In this document: positions 30,470 to 39,796 of the stretch, one piece after another
Position numbering within the stretch: the stretch's first letter is position 1
Layout: every line of letters starts with the position of its first letter
Source of the DNA: Pseudomonas sp. 7SR1
Lineage (GTDB): Bacteria; Pseudomonadota; Gammaproteobacteria; Pseudomonadales; Pseudomonadaceae
Length of the DNA: 64,000 bases
NCBI RefSeq assembly: GCF_900156465.1
Contig: NZ_LT707064.1
Span: 2,264,501 to 2,328,500, forward strand
Direction: 5' to 3'
The notes under the pieces: generated by a model
Database searches by the model: none
What the model saw: only the letters and a program-made list of their open reading frames with translations
Told to the model about the DNA's origin: nothing
Made by a program: the position numbers and the translations under genes

Positions 30470-31144
30470 ATGTTTACCGGCATCATCGAATCCATCGGCA
30501 GCATCCGCGCACTCACCCCCAAGGGCGGTGATGTGCGGGTCTACGTCGAAACCGGCAAGCTCGACCTGAGCGACGTCAAGCTGGGCGACAGCATCGCCGT
30601 GAACGGCGTGTGCCTGACGGCCGTCGAACTGCCGGGCAACGGTTTCATGGCCGATGTCAGTCGCGAGACGCTCGACTGCACCGCCATGAACGACCTCAAG
30701 AGCGGCAGCCCGGTCAACCTGGAAAAGGCCCTGACTCCCACCACGCGACTGGGCGGGCATCTGGTCAGCGGTCATGTGGATGGCGTCGGCGAAGTGGTTT
30801 CCCGCACCGATAACGCCCGGGCGGTGGAGTTTCGCATCCGCGCCCCGAAAGAACTGGCCAAGTACATTGCCCATAAAGGCTCGATCACCGTCGACGGCAC
30901 CAGCCTGACGGTCAACGCGGTGGATGGCGCCGAGTTCCTGCTGACGATCATTCCCCATACCTTGAGCGAAACCATCATGGCCTCGTATCGGCCGGGGCGC
31001 CGGGTCAACCTGGAAGTCGACCTGCTGGCCCGTTACCTGGAGCGCCTGCTGCTGGGGGACAAGGCCGCGGAGTCGGGCTCCTCGCAAAAGCCTGGCAACA
31101 TCACTGAAAGTTTTCTGGCCGCCAACGGCTACCTCAAATCCTGA
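30470..31144 (+). CDS. ribE: riboflavin synthase alpha subunit
   Basis: 224 residues, beginning with the invariant MFTGIIESIG after GAGGAGGA. Two tandem lumazine-binding barrels are visible: the first with VNGVCLTAVELPG, the second with GSITVDGTSLTVNAVDG. It dismutates two molecules of 6,7-dimethyl-8-ribityllumazine to riboflavin. The gene is called ribC in some Pseudomonas annotations. It lies 16 bases upstream of ribBA. Confidence 0.95.
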   Translation: MFTGIIESIGSIRALTPKGGDVRVYVETGKLDLSDVKLGDSIAVNGVCLTAVELPGNGFMADVSRETLDCTAMNDLKSGSPVNLEKALTPTTRLGGHLVSGHVDGVGEVVSRTDNARAVEFRIRAPKELAKYIAHKGSITVDGTSLTVNAVDGAEFLLTIIPHTLSETIMASYRPGRRVNLEVDLLARYLERLLLGDKAAESGSSQKPGNITESFLAANGYLKS

Positions 31145-31160
31145 CCCAAGGGGGTGCCGC

Positions 31161-32252
31161 GTGGCGCTCAATAGCATCGAAGAACTGGTTGAAGACATCC
31201 GCCAAGGCAAGATGGTCATCCTCATGGATGACGAAGACCGCGAGAACGAAGGCGACCTGATCATGGCCGCCGAGTGCTGCAAGGCCGAGCACATCAACTT
31301 CATGGCCAAGCATGCCCGTGGGCTTATCTGCATGCCGATGACCCGCGAGCGCTGCGAACTGCTGAAGCTGCCACTGATGGCGCCGCGCAATGGCTCCGGC
31401 TTCGGCACCAAGTTCACCGTCTCCATCGAGGCCGCCGAAGGCGTGACCACCGGCATTTCCGCCGCGGACCGTGCGCGCACCGTGCAGGCCGCCGCCGCAA
31501 AGGACGCCAAGGCCGAAGACATCGTCAGCCCCGGTCACATCTTCCCGCTGATGGCCCAGGCCGGCGGCACCCTGGCCCGCGCCGGCCACACCGAAGCGGC
31601 TTGCGACCTGGCGCGCATGGCCGGTTTCGAGCCTGCCGGGGTGATCTGCGAAGTGATGAACGACGACGGCACCATGTCCCGTCGCGCGGAACTGGAAGCC
31701 TTCGCCGCCGAACACAACATCAAGATCGGCACCATCGCCGACCTGATCCACTACCGGATGATCCACGAACGTACCGTTCAGCGGATCGCCGAGCAGCCAC
31801 TGGACAGCGAGCTGGGCCATTTCAACCTGGTGACCTACCGCGACTCGGTGGAGGGTGATGTGCACATGGCGCTGACCCTGGGCACCGTGTGCGCCGAAGA
31901 GCCAACCCTGGTCCGGGTGCACAACATGGACCCGCTGCGCGACCTGCTGATGGTCAAGCAGCCTGGCCGCTGGAGCCTGCGCGCCGCCATGGCCGCGGTG
32001 GCCGAGGCCGGCAGCGGCGTGGTGCTGCTGCTCGGACATCCCCTCGACGGTGACGTGCTGCTGGCCCACATCCGTGAAACCGCCGATCAGACCGCCGTGA
32101 AAAAACCGACCACCTACAGCATCGTCGGTGCCGGTTCGCAGATCCTTCGCGACCTGGGCGTGCGTAAAATGCGCCTGATGAGTGCGCCGATGAAGTTCAA
32201 TGCGATATCCGGTTTCGATCTGGAAGTTGTAGAATACGTGCCCTCCGAATAA
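31161..32252 (+). CDS. ribB: 3,4-dihydroxy-2-butanone-4-phosphate synthase with degenerate GTP cyclohydrolase II-like domain
   Basis: 363 residues, GTG start at 31161. Residues 1-205 are an intact DHBP synthase: MVILMDDEDRENEGDLIMAA, the HARGLICMPMT block and AGHTEAACDLARMAG. Residues about 206-363 have the fold of cyclohydrolase II, but the segment that should hold three zinc cysteines (CxxGD...RCDC) reads RVHNMDPLRDLL, with none. The second half is therefore very unlikely to be catalytic, as known for RibBX-type proteins. The active cyclohydrolase is RibA at 35818. Confidence 0.93.
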   Translation: MALNSIEELVEDIRQGKMVILMDDEDRENEGDLIMAAECCKAEHINFMAKHARGLICMPMTRERCELLKLPLMAPRNGSGFGTKFTVSIEAAEGVTTGISAADRARTVQAAAAKDAKAEDIVSPGHIFPLMAQAGGTLARAGHTEAACDLARMAGFEPAGVICEVMNDDGTMSRRAELEAFAAEHNIKIGTIADLIHYRMIHERTVQRIAEQPLDSELGHFNLVTYRDSVEGDVHMALTLGTVCAEEPTLVRVHNMDPLRDLLMVKQPGRWSLRAAMAAVAEAGSGVVLLLGHPLDGDVLLAHIRETADQTAVKKPTTYSIVGAGSQILRDLGVRKMRLMSAPMKFNAISGFDLEVVEYVPSE

Positions 32253-32296
32253 AGGCCCGGAGATTTCAGCATTGTTGTTCAGGCTTGTCGGATTAT

Positions 32297-32387
32297 TGTG
32301 GCGAGGGGATTCATCCCCGCTGGACTGCGCAGCAGTCCCAGGAAAAGGGGCCGCTTTGCAGCCCAGCGGGGAAGCCCCTCGCCACAA
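32297..32387. repeat. REPIN, GTGGCGAGGGG..CCCC family
   Basis: GTGGCGAGGGGATTCATCCC at 32298-32317 pairs with GGGGAAGCCCCTCGCCAC ending near 32387. It separates ribB from ribH and probably splits the rib cluster into two expression units. Confidence 0.9.
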
Positions 32388-32453
32388 ACGTGACGCAAGC
32401 GAGCGGCAATGGCGGGATCTGCGGTGCTGTAATTCGAAGCTAATATCACTGAA

Positions 32454-32476
32454 AGAGCGCGTATAGAACGCGCTCT
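32454..32476 (+). promoter_or_regulatory. hairpin in the ribH leader
   Basis: AGAGCGCG - TATAGAA - CGCGCTCT is a perfect eight-base-pair stem with a seven-base loop, ending 22 bases before the ribH ATG. It is followed by GGCTCTTTAAGAG rather than a straight T run. It could be an attenuator, an RNA-stability element or a protein site; not an FMN riboswitch. Confidence 0.5.
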
Positions 32477-32498
32477 GGCTCTTTAAGAGATCTGACGA

Positions 32499-32975
32499 AT
32501 GACCCTGAAGACCATCGAAGGTACCTTCATCGCCCCCAAAGGCCGCTACGCTCTGGTAGTGGGCCGTTTCAACAGCTTCGTGGTCGAGAGCCTGGTTGAC
32601 GGTGCGGTCGATGCCCTGGTTCGCCACGGCGTGAGCGAAAGCGACATCACCATCATCCGTGCCCCTGGCGCCTTCGAAATTCCGCTGGTTGCGCAGAAAG
32701 TCGCTCAAAAGGGCGAATTTGCGGCAATCATCGCCCTCGGCGCGGTCATTCGCGGCGGTACTCCGCACTTCGAATACGTGGCCGGCGAGTGCACCAAGGG
32801 CCTGGCCCAGGTCTCCATGGAGTTCGGCGTGCCGGTCGCCTTCGGCGTGCTGACCGTTGACTCCATCGAGCAAGCCATCGAGCGTTCCGGCACCAAGGCC
32901 GGTAACAAAGGTGCCGAAGCTGCCCTGTCCGCCCTGGAAATGGTCAGCCTGCTGGCGCAGTTGGAGGCCAAGTGA
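32499..32975 (+). CDS. ribH: 6,7-dimethyl-8-ribityllumazine synthase
   Basis: 158 residues, the normal length. Substrate-binding motifs are [26 protein letters not shown] (APGAFEIPL), [19 protein letters not shown] and [16 protein letters not shown]. It condenses DHBP with the ribityl pyrimidine and forms icosahedral or pentameric assemblies. It is coupled to nusB by a GTGA overlap. It is preceded by a REPIN and a hairpin, so it may have its own promoter. Confidence 0.95.
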   Translation: MTLKTIEGTFIAPKGRYALVVGRFNSFVVESLVDGAVDALVRHGVSESDITIIRAPGAFEIPLVAQKVAQKGEFAAIIALGAVIRGGTPHFEYVAGECTKGLAQVSMEFGVPVAFGVLTVDSIEQAIERSGTKAGNKGAEAALSALEMVSLLAQLEAK

Positions 32976-33472
32976 TTAGCGACGAAAGCGATCGTTTCAA
33001 CCCGCGCGATCCCAAGCCGGCCGATGCCGGCAAGCCGTCGAAAAGCGCCAAGCGTCGCGAAGCCCGTCAGCTCGCGACCCAGGCCCTGTATCAATGGCAC
33101 ATGGCCCGGCAATCGTTGAACGAGATCGAAGCTCAGTTTCGGGTCGATAACGATTTCAGCGATGTCGACGGTGCGTATTTCCGCGAGATCCTGCACGGCG
33201 TCCCGGCTCACAAGACCGAGATCGACAAGGCCCTGGCCCCTTGCCTGGACCTGACCATCGAAGAGCTGGATCCGGTTGAGCTGGCGGTATTGCGGCTGTC
33301 CACCTGGGAACTGATGCACCGCGTCGATGTACCCTATCGTGTGGTGATCAACGAGGGGATCGAGCTGGCGAAGGTCTTCGGTTCCACCGATGGCCACAAA
33401 TTTGTCAACGGCGTACTCGACAAGCTCGCACCGCGTCTGCGCGAAGCCGAAGTGAAGGCGTTCAAGCGCTGA
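32972..33472 (+). CDS. nusB: transcription antitermination factor NusB
   Basis: 166 residues with GTG start overlapping the ribH stop (GTGA) and GGAGG just upstream. An N-terminal charged tail precedes the core [18 protein letters not shown]; other blocks are [19 protein letters not shown] and [23 protein letters not shown], ending [14 protein letters not shown]. NusB with NusE binds boxA of rRNA leaders. Next gene thiL begins at the base after its stop. Confidence 0.95.
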   Translation: MISDESDRFNPRDPKPADAGKPSKSAKRREARQLATQALYQWHMARQSLNEIEAQFRVDNDFSDVDGAYFREILHGVPAHKTEIDKALAPCLDLTIEELDPVELAVLRLSTWELMHRVDVPYRVVINEGIELAKVFGSTDGHKFVNGVLDKLAPRLREAEVKAFKR

Positions 33473-34438
33473 ATGGGTGAGTTTGAGCTGATCCGCAGCT
33501 ACTTCGCCGCCGCGCCTTGTGCGCAGGGCGGCGAGGGCGTTGCGCTGGGGATCGGCGACGATTGTGCCTTGCTGGCGGTCCCTGCCGGGGAACAGTTGGC
33601 CGTTTCCACCGACACCCTCGTGGCCGGTGTGCATTTTCCCGACCCTTGCGATCCCTATCTGCTGGGCCAGCGCTCGCTGGCCGTGGCGGTCAGTGACCTG
33701 GCTGCCATGGGGGCGACCCCGCTGGCCTTTACCCTTGCCTTGACCTTGCCGACGGTGACCGCCGATTGGTTGCAGGCCTATGCCCGCGGCTTGAACCAGA
33801 TGGCCCAGGCCTGCGGTGTCGGGTTGGTGGGCGGGGATACCACCCGAGGGCCGCTGAGCCTGACCATGACCGTGTTCGGCCGCGTGCCGACCGGCCAGGC
33901 CCTGACTCGAAGCGGCGCGCGCCCCGGCGACTGGCTGTGTGTCGGTGGTGAACTGGGTAACGCTGCCGGTGCGCTGCCCCTGGTGCTCGGCCAGCGAGCA
34001 GCCGAACCGGCGGTCGCCGAGCCATTGCTGGCGCAGTACTGGTCGCCACGGCCCCAGGTCGACCTGGGCCTGGCGTTGCGAGGCCTGGCGAGTGCGGCGA
34101 TGGACATTTCCGATGGACTGCTGGCCGACTGCGGGCATATCGCATTGGCGTCCGGCGTCGCATTAAAGGTTGAACGGGACCGCCTGCCGTTGTCCAAGGC
34201 TTTGCTGGCATTGCTTGGGCGTGCCCAGGCCGAACAGGCCGCGCTGAGTGGTGGGGACGACTATGTGCTGCTCTTCACCCTACCGCCTGTCCGATTGTCG
34301 CAATTGCAGGCGCAAGGTTGGCCCGTCCACGTGGTCGGCCGTGTCGAAGCAGGGCAGGGCGTCAGCCTGGTCGACCCGGACGGACGCGACATCACCCCGA
34401 AAATCCGGGGTTATCAACATTTTCGGGAGACACCGTGA
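33473..34438 (+). CDS. thiL: thiamine-monophosphate kinase
   Basis: 321 residues. The N-terminus MGEFELIRSYF, the metal-binding GIGDDCALL, STDTLVAGVHF, AVSDLAAMGATP and VGGDTTRGPL, plus AMDISDGLLADCGHI, are the PurM/ThiL family motifs. It phosphorylates thiamine phosphate to the diphosphate cofactor, here close to dxs, a thiamine diphosphate enzyme. Start adjoins the nusB stop; stop overlaps the pgpA start as GTGA. Confidence 0.95.
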   Translation: MGEFELIRSYFAAAPCAQGGEGVALGIGDDCALLAVPAGEQLAVSTDTLVAGVHFPDPCDPYLLGQRSLAVAVSDLAAMGATPLAFTLALTLPTVTADWLQAYARGLNQMAQACGVGLVGGDTTRGPLSLTMTVFGRVPTGQALTRSGARPGDWLCVGGELGNAAGALPLVLGQRAAEPAVAEPLLAQYWSPRPQVDLGLALRGLASAAMDISDGLLADCGHIALASGVALKVERDRLPLSKALLALLGRAQAEQAALSGGDDYVLLFTLPPVRLSQLQAQGWPVHVVGRVEAGQGVSLVDPDGRDITPKIRGYQHFRETP

Positions 34439-34938
34439 CAGATCATCCCAACCAGGTCCCGGCTGAATTCGTACCCCCGTCGGTCTGGCGCAATCCCTGG
34501 CATTTCGTGGCGTTTGGCTTCGGTTCCGGCACGTTGCCCAAGGCCCCGGGCACCTGGGGCTCGCTGGTTGCGCTACCCTTCATACCGTTGTGGCAGATGT
34601 TGCCGGACTGGGGCTACTGGCTGGCGCTGGGCATCACCATGCTGTTCGGCTTCTGGTTGTGTGGCAAGGTCGCGGACGACCTGCGGGTGCACGATCATGA
34701 AGGTATCGTCTGGGACGAAATGGTCGGCATGTGGATCACCCTGTGGCTGGTGCCGGAGGGCTGGTACTGGTTGTTGACGGGGTTTTTGGTGTTCCGCTTC
34801 TTCGATATCCTCAAGCCATGGCCGATTCGCTGGGTCGACCGTCACGTACACGGCGGTGTCGGTATCATGCTTGACGATGTGTTGGCGGGTGTTTTCGCCT
34901 GGTTGGCAATGCAGGGGTTGGTGTGGTGTTTCACCTGA
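34435..34938 (+). CDS. pgpA: phosphatidylglycerophosphatase A
   Basis: 167 residues from the GTG at 34435 that overlaps the thiL stop. FGSGTLPKAPGTWGSLVALP, DHEGIVWDEMVGMWI (acidic residues that bind metal) and FRFFDILKPWPIRWVDR are the PgpA signature. Three to four membrane helices. It dephosphorylates PGP to PG. Position after thiL is conserved in gammaproteobacteria. Confidence 0.95.
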   Translation: MTDHPNQVPAEFVPPSVWRNPWHFVAFGFGSGTLPKAPGTWGSLVALPFIPLWQMLPDWGYWLALGITMLFGFWLCGKVADDLRVHDHEGIVWDEMVGMWITLWLVPEGWYWLLTGFLVFRFFDILKPWPIRWVDRHVHGGVGIMLDDVLAGVFAWLAMQGLVWCFT

Positions 34939-34949
34939 GGGATTCAGGC

Positions 34950-35708
34950 ATGGGCGTAAGCCGCGCACTGTTGCTGTTGCTGTGTCTAGGAGCTGGCCTT
35001 GGCATCCGGGTGGCCGACTCGGCGCCGCTGCCCGACAAGGTCCGTGCCGCCAGCGAGGAATGGTCCGACTACACCCAGGCTGATGGCAAGGGCATGGCTT
35101 GGGACATCCTGCGGGAAGTGTTCGAGCCCGAAGGCGTCCGGTTGGAGATCCGCAGCGTGCCCTACACCCGTTCGATCGGGTTGGTGCAGCGCGGCGAGGC
35201 CGACGTGCAGGTCGGCGCGTACCTCGATGAGTCCGAGGGCGTGCTGTACCCGAAGTGGCATTACGATGTCGATCACATCTATGCCCTGGGGTTGGCCTCC
35301 AAGCCAACGCCGACCCTGGCGACCATAGGCAATTATCGCCTGGTGTGGATGCGCGGGTACGAATACAACAACTACCTGCCCAATATCCGGCGCTTCAATG
35401 AAATCCACCGCTCCGTGGGCATCCTGCCGATGTTGCTGCATGATCGGGCCGACTTCTACATCGACGCCTTGATGGAAATCGAGGATGTACTGTCCAAGGC
35501 CGATAATCCCCAGCAGTACAAGCTCTCGCCGCTGATCAACCTGCCGTTGTACCTGGGCTTCGCCAACACCGAAAACGGAAAGGCGTTGAGCGCGCTGTTC
35601 GACCGCCGCATGGAGATCCTGGTCAGGAGCGGCCAGTTGAAACCGATTTTCGAGCGTTGGAAACAACCTTATCCTTTCGACGCACACGGCAAGCCGCCGA
35701 AACCGTGA
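34950..35708 (+). CDS. family 3-type periplasmic solute-binding protein
   Basis: 252 residues from the ATG at 34950 after GAGGG. The signal peptide (ALLLLLCLGAGLGIRVADS) leads an SBP_bac_3-like domain: GKGMAWDILREVFEPEGVRL, VPYTRSIGLVQRGEADVQVG and DRADFYIDALMEIEDVL. No permease or ATPase is adjacent, so it may serve as an orphan sensor or work with a distant transporter. The usual arginine/aspartate amino-acid ligand pair is not obvious. Ligand unknown. Confidence 0.8.
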   Translation: MGVSRALLLLLCLGAGLGIRVADSAPLPDKVRAASEEWSDYTQADGKGMAWDILREVFEPEGVRLEIRSVPYTRSIGLVQRGEADVQVGAYLDESEGVLYPKWHYDVDHIYALGLASKPTPTLATIGNYRLVWMRGYEYNNYLPNIRRFNEIHRSVGILPMLLHDRADFYIDALMEIEDVLSKADNPQQYKLSPLINLPLYLGFANTENGKALSALFDRRMEILVRSGQLKPIFERWKQPYPFDAHGKPPKP

Positions 35709-35817
35709 TCAACCTTTTCGATGGTAATGGCCGATAATTCAGCCTAAGCGTCCATCGGAAGCTGCTGTTACAATGCCCCCCTCTGCGAATCTCCAGTACT
35801 AGATCAGGAGCACACCG

Positions 35818-36435
35818 GTGCCTGTCGTTTTTGTTGCCGCTTCCAAGCTGCCAACGCCCTTTGCGCAATTCACCATGCATGGTTTCCTCGATGAAGCCAC
35901 CGGTCGCGAACACGTCGTGCTGAGCCTGGGTGATGTTGCCGATGGTGCGCCGGTGCTTGGTCGCCTTCACTCCGAATGCCTGACGGGCGATGCCCTGTTC
36001 AGCCAGCGCTGCGACTGCGGTTCGCAACTCGAAGCCGCGCTGCAGGCCATCGCCCGGGAAGGCCGCGGCGTGCTGTTGTACCTGCGCCAGGAAGGGCGCG
36101 GCATTGGCCTGTTGAACAAGATCCGCGCCTATGAATTGCAGGATGGTGGCGCCGATACCGTGGAAGCCAACGAGCGCCTCGGGTTCGCCGCCGACCTGCG
36201 CGACTACAGCATCTGCCAGCCCATGCTCGAACACCTGGGCATCAAGTCCCTGCGGTTGATGACCAACAACCCGCGCAAGGTCAAGGCGCTGACCGACATG
36301 GGCATCGTGGTGGCCGAGCGTGTGCCGCTGCACACCGGCCACAATCCTCACAACAAGCTCTACCTGGCGACCAAGGCCAGCAAGCTCGACCATATGATGG
36401 GCAACGAGCACCAGGGCGAGGTCGACCGCGCGTGA
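35818..36435 (+). CDS. ribA: GTP cyclohydrolase II
   Basis: 205 residues, GTG start after AGGAGCACACC. The zinc site is intact: [18 protein letters not shown] contains the three cysteines. [19 protein letters not shown] binds GTP, and [12 protein letters not shown] follows. This supplies the first step of riboflavin synthesis that the degenerate second half of ribB cannot. A likely -10 (TACAAT near 35769) lies upstream, so it probably has its own promoter. Stop overlaps the next start (GTGA). Confidence 0.95.
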   Translation: MPVVFVAASKLPTPFAQFTMHGFLDEATGREHVVLSLGDVADGAPVLGRLHSECLTGDALFSQRCDCGSQLEAALQAIAREGRGVLLYLRQEGRGIGLLNKIRAYELQDGGADTVEANERLGFAADLRDYSICQPMLEHLGIKSLRLMTNNPRKVKALTDMGIVVAERVPLHTGHNPHNKLYLATKASKLDHMMGNEHQGEVDRA

Positions 36436-36851
36436 CGCGGGGTCAGGTCCGCAGGCGGCTGGCCGTCAGTTGGTGGAAATACCTGGCGCTGGCCTTGCTG
36501 CCGCTGTTCGTGATCAACGCGGTGTTTGGTCAGGGCGAGGCGATCCTGCCGGTGCTGGCGATGCCGCTGTTCATCGCCGGCGTGGCCTCGATGTTCGTCA
36601 GCCTGCGATTCTTCGGCGCGTACAAGCTTGCCCTGATTGCCACGCAGAAGTCTCTCGACACCCCTGAAGAGCCCCAGGCCTGGATCGAGCTGGCGGCCCG
36701 CCGCCGTGCCGCTTTCCTGGCCGCCGGCTTGCCGGCCTGGATCGGTGCGCTGGCGGTGTTCGTCGGCCTGGAGGCCGTGCCGTTGATGCTGCTGGCCTTG
36801 TCTACTGCGGTGCTGTTCTACCTGTATCGCCTACCGCGCCAACTCGGCTGA
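36432..36851 (+). CDS. small inner-membrane protein
   Basis: 139 residues, GTG start overlapping the ribA stop. Four hydrophobic segments are predicted by eye: [50 protein letters not shown] and [16 protein letters not shown]. Between helices two and three lies a charged cytoplasmic loop ([20 protein letters not shown]). No enzymatic motif. Coupled to both neighbours by overlapping stop and start codons. Confidence 0.8.
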   Translation: MTRGQVRRRLAVSWWKYLALALLPLFVINAVFGQGEAILPVLAMPLFIAGVASMFVSLRFFGAYKLALIATQKSLDTPEEPQAWIELAARRRAAFLAAGLPAWIGALAVFVGLEAVPLMLLALSTAVLFYLYRLPRQLG

Positions 36852-37648
36852 TGGGCCGCTGGCTGGCGGTCTTGCTGCTGGTCGCCAGCGCCTCGACTGC
36901 CGCGGCCCCGCGGGTGGTCAGCCTGGCGCCGTCAATGTCGGAAATCGTCGTTGAGCTGGACTCCGCCGACCTGCTGGTGGGGGTGCTGGATGGCGGTGAG
37001 CGTCCGCCCGTGCTGAAGGATCTGCCTTCCGTAGGACGTTACGGGCAGCTGGATATGGAGCGGTTGCTCAGCCTGCGGCCCGATCTGCTCCTGCTCTGGC
37101 CCGGCAGCGTCGGCAAGGCGCAACGCGAGCAGCTCAAACGCCTGGCTATCCCGGTCTATGTGGCCGAGCCCCACAACCTCGACCAACTCATCGGTCAGAT
37201 CGAAGACATTGCCGCGCGGCTCGGCCGTCCCGAACGAGGGCAGCAGCGAGCGGCGCTGTTGCGCGAGCGTCTCGAGGCGTTGCGCCGCCGCTATCGGCGC
37301 GCTGAGCCATTGCCGGTGTTCTACCAGGTCTGGGATCGGCCGCTGTACACCGTCGGCGGTGGGCAGGTCATCAGCGATGCCCTGGCGGTTTGCGGGGCGC
37401 GTAACGTCTTTGCCGACCTGACCCTGCCGGCGCCGCAGGTCAGCGTGGAATCGGTTTTGCAGCGCGATCCCCAGGTCATCCTGGCCACCGAACAGGCCCA
37501 GCTCGACGCGTGGAAAGCCTGGCCGCAGCTGGCGGCGGTGAAGCAGGGGCGCTTGTTGCGGGTCAGTGACAAGGGCCTGGAGCGGCCCAGTGGGCAGATG
37601 ATCGAGGCGACGGCGGGGTTGTGCGGGTTGATCGCGCCAGACCGTTAG
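36851..37648 (+). CDS. BtuF-like cobalamin-binding periplasmic protein
   Basis: 265 residues, ATG overlapping the preceding TGA by one base. Signal peptide LAVLLLVASASTAAA, then RVVSLAPSMSEIVVELDSAD, the opening of helical-backbone (class III) binding proteins. LLSLRPDLLLLWPG, PVFYQVWDRPLYTVGGGQVI and the C-terminal VSDKGLERPSGQMIEA agree with BtuF. It should deliver vitamin B12 to an inner-membrane BtuCD, which is not in this window. BtuB lies convergently next to it. Confidence 0.88.
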   Translation: MGRWLAVLLLVASASTAAAPRVVSLAPSMSEIVVELDSADLLVGVLDGGERPPVLKDLPSVGRYGQLDMERLLSLRPDLLLLWPGSVGKAQREQLKRLAIPVYVAEPHNLDQLIGQIEDIAARLGRPERGQQRAALLRERLEALRRRYRRAEPLPVFYQVWDRPLYTVGGGQVISDALAVCGARNVFADLTLPAPQVSVESVLQRDPQVILATEQAQLDAWKAWPQLAAVKQGRLLRVSDKGLERPSGQMIEATAGLCGLIAPDR

Positions 37649-37735
37649 AGCGCGGTGCGCCCTTGGCGAGCATGCCCGCTCTTGCATGGGCGTTTTGCAA
37701 TGCATGGCATGTTGGATTTTGTGCCAGCCCCAGGT

Positions 37736-37760
37736 CCGTGGGAGCTTGCTCGCGAAAGGG
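37736..37760. repeat. solitary degenerate REP
   Basis: CCGTGGGAGCTTGCTCGCGA is a shortened single copy of the GTGGGAGCGAGCTTGCTCGCGA repeat, lacking GCGA in the first arm. It lies between the convergent btuF-like and btuB genes. Confidence 0.6.
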
Positions 37761-37786
37761 GCGCTGCCGGCACTGAAGATCGTGGA

Positions 37787-39667
37787 TCAGAGTGACGGTG
37801 TCCAAGTCACCCCGAACAACCAGGCCCGACCTTCCTCCCGATACCCATACTGCCCACCTTCATGGCTGTACAACGCCCGGCTGTAAGCCTTGTCCAGCAG
37901 GTTATCCACCTTCATCTCCAACTTCACTTCCCGGGTCAGTGCCCAGCTGCCGCGCAGCCCGAGCAGGGTATAGCCGCCGAGGGTGTTGCGGTTGCCTTCG
38001 TCGTCATAGCTGCTGCTGACCGCTTGCCAGGTGGCACCCAGGCCCAGTCGGTCGAATTGCCGGTCCAGGTCCAGGCTCAAGGTCCGGCGGGCGCGACGGG
38101 CCAGGGTGTGGCCGCTGTCCCGGTCCCGTGGGTCGATCACCGCCAGGCCCAGGTTGCTTTGCCAGCCGTGAAAGTCCTGCAGGAGTGCCATTTCAAACCC
38201 GTCGATGCGCGCCGAGGCGACGTTCTGGGGACGTGAGTCGCTGCCAAAAATGATCGCGTCTTGCAGGTCGGTACGGTACAGCGAGGCCTCCAGGCGGGTG
38301 TTATCGGCCAATTGGCTGCGCCACTGCAGCTCGTAGCTTCTGGCGGTCTCGGGCTTGAGGTCCGGGTTGCTGAATTTCGGGTAGTACAGGTCATTGAAGG
38401 TCGGCGCGCGAAAGCTTTCGCTGTAGGTCAGCAGCAGGTCGTTGCGCGGGTCAACCGGCAGGGTGGCGGTAGCGCTCCAACTGTTCTGGCCGCCGAATTG
38501 CTGGTTCTGGTCGCGGCGCAGGCCCAGTTCGGTGGAAAAGGTTTCAGCCTGGAAACGATGCTGGATAAACGCCGCGCGGTTCCAGCGGCTGTCTTCGTCG
38601 AACGGTGTGCTGCTGTTGACCCGGTCCTGGTACCAGTCGCCTCCCAGGATCAGGCTGTTGCGAGCATCCAGCGCCAGGTCGTTCTGCCAGGTCAGCGAGT
38701 CACGGTAGGTATTGAATACTTCCCGGACATCGCTGAGCTTGTCGAAGGTTTTCTCGCGGTTCTCGCTGTGACCCAGCTCCAGGCGGGATTTCCAGGCGTC
38801 GTTGATCCGGCCATCCACGTAACTGCTGAAACTGCTCACGGCAAAATCGCTGTAGGGCTGCTGGGGCAGTGATTCGAATGCAGTCGGGTCGAAGCGGCCG
38901 AACGGGTTGTCGAACTCGTTCTTGCCGCGGTTATCCAGCAGGTTCAGGCCGACTTCCACGTTATCGTCGATGACATGGCTCAAGCTCAGGCTCAAGGACT
39001 GGTTGCGATTGGCGTCACGGTCCCGGTCGCTGCCATAGGACTCATGGGTGCGATTGGCCCCGGCGGTTTCAGTCAGGCTGGCGCCGAGGTTGACGCGGGT
39101 CCGCTCGTCCCCACCGGACAGGCCCAGGCTGCGCTCCCAGGTCCGGTGGCTACCGGCCCCCAGGTGCAGGCGCGGTTGCAGGCCGGGTTCATTGCCGCGT
39201 CGGGTGAAGATCTGGATCACCCCGCCCACCGCGTCGGCGCCGTAGATCACCGAGCGCGAGCCGCGCAGCACTTCTACCCGTTCGATCTGGTTGATGTCCA
39301 GGCGCTGCAGGTTGCTGTCGCCGGAGGTGGCATTGCCGATGCGCTGGCCATCCACCAGCACCAGGCTCTGGGCCGACTTGGTGCCGCGAATGTAGATGCC
39401 CGGCAGGCTGCCGCGCCCACCCTGGGGCGCCACCTGCACGCCGGGCACACGGCTGAGCAGGTCGGTGACACTGGCCGGTTGCAGGCGGTCGATATCGTCG
39501 CGGGTGAAGACTGTGTTGGCAGCGCTGCTGTCATTGCGCGCCTCGACCTGGCGGTTGGCGCTGATGACCACGTCCGGCAGTTTCAGGGCCTGCTCGCGTT
39601 CGAAGGTGTCGGCCAGCAGTTCGGGGGTTGGCAGTAGGGTCAGGGTGAGGGCGAGGCGGAGTTTCAT
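37787..39667 (-). CDS. btuB: TonB-dependent vitamin B12 receptor BtuB
   Basis: 626 residues from the ATG at 39667. Signal peptide LRLALTLTLLPTPELLA, a TonB box-like DVVISANRQVEA, plug domain DIDRLQPASVTDLLSRVPGV, RGTKSAQSLVLVDGQR and RGSRSVIYGADAVGGVIQI, then a 22-strand barrel of about 480 residues. These plug motifs and the neighbouring BtuF-like gene point to cobalamin. The C-terminus WLFGVTWTPSL ends in Leu instead of the usual Phe. I see no cobalamin riboswitch in the 146 bases to dxs; a REPIN fills most of it. Confidence 0.88.
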   Translation of the reverse strand: MKLRLALTLTLLPTPELLADTFEREQALKLPDVVISANRQVEARNDSSAANTVFTRDDIDRLQPASVTDLLSRVPGVQVAPQGGRGSLPGIYIRGTKSAQSLVLVDGQRIGNATSGDSNLQRLDINQIERVEVLRGSRSVIYGADAVGGVIQIFTRRGNEPGLQPRLHLGAGSHRTWERSLGLSGGDERTRVNLGASLTETAGANRTHESYGSDRDRDANRNQSLSLSLSHVIDDNVEVGLNLLDNRGKNEFDNPFGRFDPTAFESLPQQPYSDFAVSSFSSYVDGRINDAWKSRLELGHSENREKTFDKLSDVREVFNTYRDSLTWQNDLALDARNSLILGGDWYQDRVNSSTPFDEDSRWNRAAFIQHRFQAETFSTELGLRRDQNQQFGGQNSWSATATLPVDPRNDLLLTYSESFRAPTFNDLYYPKFSNPDLKPETARSYELQWRSQLADNTRLEASLYRTDLQDAIIFGSDSRPQNVASARIDGFEMALLQDFHGWQSNLGLAVIDPRDRDSGHTLARRARRTLSLDLDRQFDRLGLGATWQAVSSSYDDEGNRNTLGGYTLLGLRGSWALTREVKLEMKVDNLLDKAYSRALYSHEGGQYGYREEGRAWLFGVTWTPSL

Positions 39668-39700
39668 GGGTGTTCCGGATATTTCTGGTCTGCACAAACC

Positions 39701-39796
39701 CTTGTGGGAGCGAGCTTGCTCGCGATGACGGAAGATCAGTCAAGCCATCCATTGGTTGACACACCGCTATCGCGAGCAAGCTCGCTCCCACAGGGA
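39701..39796. repeat. REPIN, GTGGGAGCGAGCTTGCTCGCGA family
   Basis: CTTGTGGGAGCGAGCTTGCT at 39701-39720 and its inverted copy GCGAGCAAGCTCGCTCCCAC ending near 39791. It lies between dxs and btuB. Confidence 0.92.

Noticed and set aside
30424..32498. FMN (RFN) riboswitch before rib genes
   Set aside because: Looked for the conserved CCGGCGGT-type core in the rib intergenic spaces and did not see it; a covariance search would be decisive.
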